Below, one piece after another: positions 56,521-64,000 of a stretch of 64,000 bases of DNA (position 1 is the first letter of the stretch; each line of letters opens with the position of its first letter). The position numbers were made by a program, and so were the translations under genes. Source of the stretch: Paratinospora sagittata. Lineage: Eukaryota > Streptophyta > Magnoliopsida > Ranunculales > Menispermaceae. The stretch spans positions 19,568,438 through 19,632,437 of the forward strand of contig CM069598.1 of the NCBI GenBank assembly GCA_035771175.1. Direction: 5' to 3'. Under the pieces are notes generated by a model, which saw nothing but the letters and a program-made list of their open reading frames with translations, had not been told where the DNA came from and ran no database searches.

Positions 56521-56818
56521 GTTGTTTTTCGGGTTCACTTGATTTTGATTTTGATTTCCTTGACTTAATTCTTGTGGCTTAAACTTGGGTTCAGCCACGT
56601 TCTGACGTTCCGTCAGTTCATTCTTTTGGAATTTCCTTGAGTATTCAAATCCTTGGAAGGTAACAAGTCATTTCTCTTTCATTCTTCTCTATTCCTATTA
56701 TTGTCTCTCCTGCTTGAACTGCATGGCTCAGTTTACAACTTCCCTATAATTTTCTACTTCTAAAATGGACAAGGCTTGCCTTAACCCAGGCCTAAGTCCA
56801 TTATAGAATTTTTTACCT

Positions 56819-57545
56819 TTATTTTCTCATTTGCCACTGTTGAAAGAAAAATAATGACAATTTCGTAAATTTTGCTGAATATTCTTGCACCGTCAGTTGT
56901 CCTTGGTACAACTTGGAAAATTCTAACCGCTTCTGCCTTTTCGTGGCTTTGGAAAAATATTCCTCAATGAACACGGCTTCAAGTTTTGGCCATGTCATTT
57001 TAGCCACATCCAATGTCGGATCTTCCTTAATCATTTTCCACCAATTGTGTGGAATTCCCACCAGTTGATATGCAGCAAGTGGAATCTTTCTCTCATCCGG
57101 AACCCCCATAGCTTCAAAGGCTTTTTGAGTTTCATCCAGCCACTTTTGAGCAGTTTTCGCATATGATTTTCCTTTAAAAGTCAACAGTTGCAATCTTTTA
57201 AACTTTGTTATTTGTTTGGTTAGATAGTCCTCTTCTATTCTTCTTGCATTTGTGTGAAATGGTTGAGTCTCAACACATTGACTTTGGGCTTCTTCCATTC
57301 TAAAGTCCATGAACCGTTGAAAAACTTTTTCCATCTCGGTCAGCGGTTGTACCGATGACCCATTGCCCATCTCTGGTGGTGGTGGATTGGATGTGGGTGC
57401 TCCACCTAGTGTATTCGCATCTTCTGTGAATGGTTCCGGAGAAAACGTTGTCTCTATTCTGGATAGTCTCACATCCCCAGGTAGCTCATTCCTCGAAGCC
57501 TCGAATGAGCCGTTGGTAGCTTAACGTCGCGTTTGTACCTGCATA
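56819..57545 (-). pseudogene. Gypsy-4 gag
   Basis: An open frame of 217 codons from 57472 contains LLTFKGKSYAKTAQKWLDET, AAYQLVGIPHNWWKMIKED, EAVFIEEYFSKATKRQKRLE and LTVQEYSAKFTKL, the standard retrotrans_gag pattern. Upstream codons to about 57545 and the sequence between 56520 and 56819 belong to the same gag with breaks. It resembles but is distinct from Gypsy-1 gag. Confidence 0.85.
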
Positions 57546-57880
57546 CTGCGGTACGAATAAGAGTTATTTTAGCTTCCAAGTTAGATTATTAGTTTTCTCA
57601 CCTAGCTTCTAGGTTTAAGGCATGGGGTTTATCGGTTCCATTCACTGAATATAGGTTTCAAAACAGGTAAATCTCAATTGATTTGTTTCACAAGACTATG
57701 TATATATATGAGTTCAAAGTTTATTTGTAAAACTACATAAAATTGTTTGTAAAAAGATACTATATTCAGTGAATTGGTACCCATCTTATGGTCAAGTTGT
57801 TTTTAAGTTATCACGGTGTGAATTATAGTTTTTTTCAAACAAGTAGACTTCTAGGATATTTTAAACACCTAGGCATACAT
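57546..57880. other. junction between Gypsy-4 and pararetrovirus copy B
   Basis: No gene is seen. ATTCACTGAATATAG occurs at about 57641-57655 and its reverse complement CTATATTCAGTGAAT at about 57761-57775, forming a long-spaced inverted repeat. No LTR or primer site was recognised. Confidence 0.4.
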
Positions 57881-58032
57881 ACAGTACAAACTCTAAGAAC
57901 TCGATATGTAAATACAAACTGAAAACATAAACAACTGTGATAACAAACTGAAGAAAATACAGAAGACTCATAAACTGGAAGAGACTCTTGAACTTCGTAA
58001 GTAGGTCCTGCCTTGAACTGAAGAAATGATAG

Positions 58033-58042
58033 CCTTTTATAG
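58033..58042 (-). promoter_or_regulatory. candidate pararetrovirus promoter TATA box, copy B
   Basis: CTATAAAAGG on the minus strand lies about 210 bp after the ORF2 stop. The equivalent in copy A is at 13003-13011. It may drive the pregenomic RNA (inference). Confidence 0.6.
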
Positions 58043-58253
58043 AAGATTGAGCAAGCTTGCGGACTTCAAAGAGTTTCGAATCCGAGGACAGCTGGTGGAT
58101 AAGTACGAGTAAAAGCTGATGGAGACTGAACGCTTGTCAGCATGTGAGGCGTGCAGGTGAACAGGGACAGTTGTCGAGTGAGTGGAACTTTTGACCAAAC
58201 TTTCTTAAAGCACACAGTACTCTGCTTTTCAAAAAGTTATTGTGTTGATGGAA

Positions 58254-58565
58254 TTAACATCTTCTGTGCTGAAGACATGTGGGTGCACATGGGTGGAGGC
58301 AAAAGATAAAGTGGAATCTGTTGCGATGGCAGATTGGACAATGAGGAGGTGTCGTTGGTGTTGTCGTGGCAGGAACTGTAGAAATACGTCTAGCTGGGGA
58401 AGACATAGGAGAGGAAACCTGCAAGGTAGAAGACATACCTGTGCGACGAAGATTTCTCGGGATGTTGAAAGAACTATGGTAGATGCATTGATGAAGAAGA
58501 TGACGAACATTGGAAAGTTCAGTGTGAGCTTGGTCATGGTGGTGACTGTACAAAACACAAATCAT
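58254..58565 (-). pseudogene. pararetrovirus ORF2, copy B
   Basis: An open frame of 103 codons after the polyprotein stop. The start MICVLYSHHHDQAHTEL and IYHSSFNIPRNLRRTG match copy A ORF2. The second half has a Cys/His-containing end (CPICHRNRFHFIFC) not seen in copy A. No known family is recognised. Confidence 0.55.
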
Positions 58566-58608
58566 CGAACTTAACCTGAGGCGAGGATATGAGTATGATC
58601 AGAAAGGA

Positions 58609-59394
58609 TCATGGAAATCTTGTTAGTGGTGTATGGGAATATGAGTGTGACTGGGAAAAATTCGCTTTAGTTTCTTCATCTAAGTCGAGGGAATCCCAGT
58701 AGTCTTGGGTACACTGGTAAGGTTCATCAGGAGGAGAAGGGTTAAGACCAAGTTCTGCTATAGCTGCATCTTCAGCTTCTTGTTCTGCAAGTATTTTCTC
58801 GTAAGTCAGAGGAGTATTGTCTCTGAACTGTGGAGGAGGAGGATTTGGACTGTAGGGTGCTAGGGACTGAACTAGAGAAGAAAAATGTTATTCTGGGATG
58901 AATTCTCTGGGACCGTGGATCACAGGTGGAGGAGTTTCTGGCTGGTTGTTAATGTCGTTCAAGAAACTACATAAGCCATTTATAACCTGTGTTGTCAGAG
59001 AGCCTGAATATGTTTGAAATTGTTGAAGATAATGTTCTGCAATTAACCCGTGAAGAGAATCAGAATAGGGCTGATGACATATATAAATTGCATGTTTTCG
59101 TGGAGGCTGTAACTGACAAATTTGCTTAATATCAGTAATCCAGGTGGATAAGGGAGCAAGTAATTGTAGGCAGTCCTTTATTCGGGAAGACCGAGGCTGC
59201 TGAAGCTGCTTGAGTAGCTTTAATGGCAGAAAAGCTATGGCGATCTTGTAGAGACAAGACACACCAAATATACCAATACAAGTTATCAGCGAGTATGGTA
59301 CGTAGGTGTATAATGAACAAATATGGGCGAGTTTGGTTGAATGGATTGCCATGCTGGATCTGTTCTGAGAAGTCCATGAGATGCCGATGGGCAT
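58609..59394 (-). pseudogene. pararetrovirus polyprotein C-terminal extension, copy B
   Basis: Continues from RNase H after a two-base deletion near 59250 relative to copy A. It includes IWCVSCLYKI-like sequence (in a shifted frame), LQLLAPLSTWITDIKQIC, HAIYICHQPYSDSLHGLIAE, INGLCSFLNDINNQPETPPP, then SPNPPPPQFRDNTPLTYEK and an acidic end. It stops at TGA 58609-58611. The blocks are conserved with copy A, so the extension is part of the virus. No function is recognised. Confidence 0.7.
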
Positions 59395-60055
59395 AATAAA
59401 ACATTTTGGATCGGGCTAACTCATTTACCTCATGGACTGTTGTGGGTTCAGTACTGTCTGGTGGAACAGTGATGGCACATATAAGAGGTATGAAACCAAA
59501 TTGGTGGTACAATTGAATGGACTTGGGCCGTGTACTAATCTTGGGCTGTAACAGGAGAGGGAGATTAAAGCATCCTGTTAGTAATGAGGCTTGGGCCTTG
59601 GACTTTTGTATGGGTCTGGTTAAAAAATCTGCTAAGACATTTTTCTGGCGTGGAATATGCTTAACAGTAAAATTATACTGAGTAAACCATTCCTGTAGGC
59701 GTAATAGTTGAGCAGAAGGCACCATTTTGTTTTTGAAATCCAACATTTTGGGAAAAGAGGAATTATCCATCTGAATTTTAAAATGAGCTAGACGAAGGAA
59801 GAAAGTTAACTTCTGAACACCATTTTTGACTGTAAGAATCTCTTTAATGGAGATATGGTAATGAAGATCTGCTTATGTGAATTTGTCACTTTGATAACCA
59901 CAAGTAGTTTCTTTGTTGTCCTGTTTTTCAAGGAGGACGGCTCCCCAGTAGTTGTTAGAGGCATTAGTCTGAAGAATCAGAGAACCAAAAGTAGGAAGAA
60001 CCAAAGGATGAGGGTTCTGACATGCATTCTTCAGATGTTGAATAGCTAGAGTATG
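59395..60055 (-). pseudogene. pararetrovirus RNase H domain, copy B
   Basis: Conserved parts include the D-containing MDNSSFPKMLDFKN block, EWFTQYNFTVKHIPRQKNVL and ADFLTRPIQK. The N-terminal part up to about 60050 carries stops, including a TAA near 59873 just before ADLHYHISIKEIL. From there the frame is open to the deletion near 59250. Confidence 0.82.
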
Positions 60056-60754
60056 CTAATTGTGCCAATCCAGAGGATTCTTCTTCAGGAGAGAAGATAG
60101 AACATAAGTGTTCTTAGTAACTTGGGGTAAGAATGAGCGTAAATAGTTGACAATGCCAAGGAACTGCTGTAATTGCTGTCTGGTCAGATGTGAATCTGGA
60201 AACTGTAATAGTTCAATGGAAATATGGGAACCAGGTTGATATACTCCATTGTAAAATTTCAAGCCAAGAAAATCAATCTCAGTTGTCTTGAGAATGCTTT
60301 TCTTTTCAGAGAGCATCATTTCTGAAGCTTCAGTAATATCAAGAAACTGATGTAGAAGCTGTTAATGTTCGGAATCTAACTTAGAAAACAAGAGAATATC
60401 ATCAATATAGATCAATGCTGTATGCAGAAGTGGAGCGTAGATCTTTGTCATAGCTTTCTGAAATAATGATGGAGCAACCTTGAGACCAAATGGCATAACC
60501 GTTCATTGATAATGTGCATTGGGAATGCAAAATGCAGTTTTGGGATGATCATCAGGATGAACACCAAGTTGCCAAAATCCTGCCTTGAGATCAAATTTGC
60601 TGTAAATAGTGGATCCGGCAAGGAGAGAGAGCTGGGATGAAATCTTTGGTAGAGGAAACTTATCATCTCGTAAGAAAGTGTTCAGAGGCTTATAATTAAT
60701 CACAAGTCTTTTCTTACCACGTCTTTGTTCAGCTCGTTTGTTGACATAAAAAGC
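60056..60754 (-). pseudogene. pararetrovirus reverse transcriptase, copy B
   Basis: Contains AFYVNKRAEQ, KKRLVINYKPLNTFLRDDKF, KFDLKAGFWQLGVHPDD, PFGLKVAPSLF and the catalytic TALIYIDDILLFS, then YLRSFLPQVTK. In-frame stops lie at 60755-60757 (at the start), 60503-60505 (TGA where copy A has Trp), 60362-60364 and 60056-60058. All are in one frame with protease upstream and RNase H downstream. Confidence 0.9.
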
Positions 60755-61690
60755 CTAGCATGCCCAATCAGAATTAGTAGGCTCAATGAGACCTTGGGCA
60801 AGTAATTCTGCACACTCTTGTCTGGCAAGAGTTAATTCTTCAGGAGGCATTCCTGGATGAATAGCCTTTGTAGGATTGATATCTTCATTCAGTTTGAATG
60901 GTAAATGGACATAGAATTCTTCATTCTTCCATAAGGGATGAGGATTGGAAAAATCCTTGTGAGAGTCAGTGAATGATCTTTTGAGTTTTGCTTGAAGATC
61001 ATCAGCATCTTGGATAACATAAAGCTTAGGTACGGTGGTATATGGAAGAAACTGTTGTTTATAAAGAATACCTGTAGGAAGGATTCTGAGTTTGGTCATT
61101 GAATAAATGTCCATGCCGAGTAAGATATCTTTGTCAGGCAGGTCATAACCAATGATGTGAGTCCAGATGATTAAATCTGGGAAGAACTTCAAACTAACTT
61201 TCTTTGTTGTAATGAGATTTGTTTGAAATACTTCATTATTGGCTGCTTTAAATAATTCCTTATGGGGCTTCCAACATTCTTTGGGGAGGATGCGAGGATT
61301 CATCATACTCTTATATGCTCCTGTATCAAAATAAGCTATTACCTTGACAAGTTGATCATATTTTGATTGTAGCAGAGAAATTTGTGCATATGGCATCATG
61401 TGAGTGGGAGCCATTGGAAATGTTGGTAGAGGTGAAGAAACCATGCCCATAAAGTGATCATCATAGCTATCAAAAGAATCGTCTAATGAGGAATCCTGAT
61501 ATGCAAAAATTGTGTCTTCATCAGGGGAATCTTTTTCAGAGAAAATTGATTCAATATCCTGGTCAGGTTGGATAGAGTAGGATTGTTGAATATGATTGAT
61601 GAGATGTTGACTCTTCTTTTTGTCATGGCATTGTTTAGCATAATGACCTGGTTTCTTGCATATATAACTCTAAGAGTCTTTTGGAGAGGA
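60755..61690 (-). pseudogene. pararetrovirus zinc knuckle, protease and RT N-terminus, copy B
   Basis: The knuckle reads SYIC, KKPGHYAKQC, with the first Cys replaced and a stop just ahead of it (about 61672). After a long acidic linker the protease reads VIAYFDTGAYKSMMNPR, keeping the catalytic DTG, then LGMDIYSMTKLRILP. PEELTLARQECAELLAQGLI and PTNSDWAC begin RT. It ends at TAG 60755-60757. Confidence 0.87.
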
Positions 61691-61700
61691 ACCACGTCGT

Positions 61701-62957
61701 TTAAAATAGCGAAACGACGTTTCTGTGTCCAATTCTTTTTCCAGGGAAATCATTTCTTTTCAGAGAAGAAATGTTTTTATCTGTGATGTTTCTTCTTTCT
61801 TCTAAAGGTGTTGAGCCTTTTTGTCTTGAACACACGCATTTCTTTTTACATTCGATTTCAAGGTATTTCTTTTCACAGGCGACCTTGAAATTGTGATCTG
61901 GATCAGCCATTTCCTTAATAAAGGTATGCATTTCACATAGCTTTTCTATGGCAGTAAGGAGGAATTGGAAGATTTCTGCAAAGGTGATCTGATCAATACG
62001 TCTACCAGTAGCAATGATGAGTCGATTAAGTTTAGGATGAACTTCTTCCGGTACAGAGGCAATAAAAGTATGTTTCAGATCTGGTTTATTAATACCGCCA
62101 AGAAGATGATATCGAATAAACATTCTGGAGAAATGCTTATGGAGGTCTGTCTTGTTGAGTGAACAACATCTCATTGTAAAATACTCTTGTTTGTATCGTT
62201 TCTCAATGAGAGTATAATCACCAACAAATTCTTTTAGCATGAGTTGATAGACTTCAAAAATAGTTATTTGTACCATTTGAAGAATACGATATTCACCCAT
62301 GCTCATAAGCCAATCATGTAGAAAACCAGTACAACGAGAAAAGTAGTCGCGAAGTACGGCTTCAGAGGTTTTGCCTGATAACATTTGATTGTCCATCCAT
62401 GCACACCATGCAAATAATTTGATACGCCATTTATCAATGGGAACATCATCAAGGGAAAACCAAAGACCATTTGCAGGTTTGGTGGCATTTTGATGGTTAT
62501 CTCGAGGACCAGGGTTAGCTAGTGGTGGTTCAACATCAACTATTTCTTCATCATCAGAATGAAGTTCAGTGATATTAGGACCCTGAGAAGAGGAGGCACC
62601 TTGAGCCATGTGGATATCAGCTACATGAGAAATATCCATAAGTTGAGAATCATCATCGGATTGAACTGATGAGTGATAAGATGTATCAGGAGATTCATCA
62701 GAAGAGGAAAAATCCAATGATTCAAAGGATGAACCAATGAAATCTATTGGAGAAGCTGCATCAATATCATTTATGTCTGTTTTTTGATCTTGGTGGACTT
62801 GGTGTTGTAAAAAATGGACAAAAGGTTCAATAGGATGGCTAGGAGGTGGTTCAGTATTTGGTGGTTGGCTAAAAGGGGTTGGAACCTCAGGAGGATCATA
62901 ATATTCATGTTCATGTTCCATAGGAGGCATAGGAGTTTTTCCTTTATCGCCAAACAT
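61701..62957 (-). CDS. pararetrovirus coat protein, copy B
   Basis: An unbroken 418-codon frame. Pro-rich start (PPEVPTPFSQPPNTEPPPSH), acidic Ser/Asp-rich part, then a core with WFSLDDVPIDKWRIKLF, LRDYFSRCTGFLHDWLMSMG, TIFEVYQLMLKEFVGDYTL and YHLLGGINKPDLKHTFIASV, and a basic Cys/Lys end (CKKKCVCSRQKG). The corresponding region in copy A is broken by a frameshift. Assigned as coat protein from position and layout. A frameshift near 61700 separates it from the zinc knuckle. Confidence 0.75.
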   Translation of the reverse strand: MFGDKGKTPMPPMEHEHEYYDPPEVPTPFSQPPNTEPPPSHPIEPFVHFLQHQVHQDQKTDINDIDAASPIDFIGSSFESLDFSSSDESPDTSYHSSVQSDDDSQLMDISHVADIHMAQGASSSQGPNITELHSDDEEIVDVEPPLANPGPRDNHQNATKPANGLWFSLDDVPIDKWRIKLFAWCAWMDNQMLSGKTSEAVLRDYFSRCTGFLHDWLMSMGEYRILQMVQITIFEVYQLMLKEFVGDYTLIEKRYKQEYFTMRCCSLNKTDLHKHFSRMFIRYHLLGGINKPDLKHTFIASVPEEVHPKLNRLIIATGRRIDQITFAEIFQFLLTAIEKLCEMHTFIKEMADPDHNFKVACEKKYLEIECKKKCVCSRQKGSTPLEERRNITDKNISSLKRNDFPGKRIGHRNVVSLF

Positions 62958-63032
62958 AGGACGAGGACCACGAGGAGGTGGTGGTCTAGGAGAGGGTTGG
63001 TAAGATCTAGGAGGAGGTGTAAACTTTTGTTT

Positions 63033-64000
63033 CTATTTTGGTTTTGGATTATGTAAGATACTGGAGAATAAAAATTGTGTAGATTCAACATGAACAAAAA
63101 GCATGGGTGTAGGCTGTGGTGAGAAAAACATGAAGGAATCATGGTTAAGTGAATAAGGGCCAGGAAGAACGGGTTGTTGGTATTTCTTCATATCAGCAGT
63201 AACATGAGATAATTGTTGCTTGAGATGACTTAGTTCAGCCTTACTTTGATTGAATTCCGGACCAGTATATCTTTGTTGCAAATAATAACGGAGAGTAGCA
63301 TCCAACTCTTGGATCTTGGTAGTAAGTTTAGCATGATATTTCTGAGCAATGGCTGCTTGAGCAACTATTTTATGAGAAAAGCTGGTCGTGGGCAAAGAAA
63401 GATTGGTAAGTTGAGTATCGATCTTCTTTAAATATTGATTTTGAACAAGAACATTATTTGTCTGCCAATTCAGCAGTTCTTCAGGTTGAGACAAAGGTTT
63501 TGGTGATCCATCAGGACGAACTTCAATTGGTACTGAGAAAGGTTTGGCTGTCGTTTGATGAGAAGGATCTGCAACTCTTGTAAGTGGAGGAAAATCCTGA
63601 TCATAAGGACCAACTAGAAAACATGGTTGAACAACTGTTGTTGTTGGAGGAGCAGGAAGTTCATAATACGGTCTGCGTCCATCAGATCTGCCGGAAAACT
63701 TCTTAGATTTCCGCTTCTTATATGAATCAACATCATATTGGCATGAGCTATCTAACCAATCTTCAAATTCAATATCATTCTGGCAAGAACAACCAGGAGC
63801 ACATAGCTCTGGAGCACAATCCCATATAAAATGACCATTAACATGAGAATGATAACATGGAGTGCCAGTAGATTGGAAAGAATGGATAGGAGGACTATCC
63901 TTGTGATCTTTGAAGACAGGTTGAATCATCAGAGAATGATGAACAGGACGATGTTCATGTGGTTGATTTGGTAGCTCAAAACTGATTTTGACAGAACCAT
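63033..64000 (-). pseudogene. pararetrovirus middle region, copy B (partial at window edge)
   Basis: The open frame enters from beyond 64000 and stops at TAG/TAA near 63033, in frame with the coat protein. It has a zinc-knuckle-like block (CYHSHVNGHFIWDC) in which the second Cys of CX2CX4HX4C is Ser, then CAPELCAPGCSC, a basic patch (KKRKSKKFSGRSDGRRPYYE), DFPPL, a Gln/Leu-rich coiled-coil-like part (NNVLVQNQYLKKIDTQL) and LKQQLSHVTADMKKY. Copy A lacks about 216 of these residues. Confidence 0.72.

Larger units (their letters stand above)
53450..57545 (-). mobile_element. Gypsy-4: deleted Ty3/gypsy chromovirus (minus strand)
   Basis: On the minus strand: gag, zinc knuckle, part of protease, then directly the integrase C-terminal part and chromodomain, an extra ORF, a purine tract and the 3' LTR. 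RT, RNase H and the integrase core are deleted. No 5' LTR is found at the right end, so the element is truncated near 57545. It appears to have inserted into SIRE-3 gag, but the missing end prevents a TSD test. Confidence 0.85.
57881..64000 (-). mobile_element. Endogenous pararetrovirus copy B (Caulimoviridae), runs off the right edge
   Basis: The layout matches copy A: middle region, coat protein, zinc knuckle, protease, reverse transcriptase, RNase H, C-terminal extension, ORF2 and TATA box. Divergence from copy A at amino-acid level is substantial, so these are two separate viral lineages or old insertions rather than a recent duplication. The movement protein would lie beyond 64000. Stops and frameshifts make it inactive. 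Confidence 0.87.

Overview
This is a transposon-packed stretch of a flowering-plant nuclear genome, probably a eudicot. No gene in it looks intact. The evidence for a plant is a spliced NRT1/PTR-family (NPF) transporter pseudogene, several LTR-retrotransposon families primed by the TGGTATCAGAGC (initiator Met tRNA) site, SIRE-type Ty1/copia elements, Ty3/gypsy chromoviruses with a chromodomain, and two integrated copies of a plant pararetrovirus (Caulimoviridae). The species cannot be named from the sequence.

Layout, left to right. (1) 463-12616: NPF pseudogene. Exon 3 is split by a full Ty3/gypsy chromovirus (Gypsy-1, 1215-11691) with a GGTTC target-site duplication (TSD), and the NPF frame resumes exactly on the far side. 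(2) About 12881-27712, minus strand: endogenous pararetrovirus copy A, with one long polyprotein (movement protein, middle region, coat protein, zinc knuckle, protease, reverse transcriptase, RNase H, C-terminal extension), a small ORF2 and a TATA box. Its tail is interrupted by Gypsy-2 (13727-21757, TSD AATTC), whose LTRs are nearly identical although its interior has no usable ORF. (3) 27718-35680: three-level nest of solo LTRs. A SIRE-like LTR (TSD AATCT) holds a gypsy LTR (TSD TGAAA/CGAAA), which holds another SIRE-like LTR. Next to it is the 3' end of an unrecognised coding sequence (35686-35941, minus). (4) 36097-40411: truncated SIRE-like element, joined to an inverted gag fragment. (5) 41166-47403, minus: Ty3-like element with LTRs, primer site and TSD CTAAC but a non-coding interior, inserted beside a degenerate gene resembling the plant Transposase_28 (putative gypsy-type transposon) family (47780-49980). 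(6) 50236-53449: an inverted SIRE LTR scrap followed by a SIRE-like element with LTR, primer site and gag. (7) 53450-57545, minus: deleted chromovirus (Gypsy-4) with an extra proline/tyrosine-rich ORF between its chromodomain and 3' LTR. (8) About 57881-64000, minus: pararetrovirus copy B, running off the right edge.

Nothing here works together as a host pathway. The interest lies in the order of insertions and in the pararetrovirus. Its two diverged copies share an architecture (a long C-terminal extension after RNase H, a small ORF2, then a TATA box about 200-230 bp further on) and differ by a 216-residue middle domain. That virus is the best candidate for a poorly described system. Placement near florendoviruses or petuviruses is my inference from layout and motifs. 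Gypsy-4's extra ORF, the palindrome-rich LTR leaders and the non-autonomous elements with near-identical LTRs are the other points worth checking.
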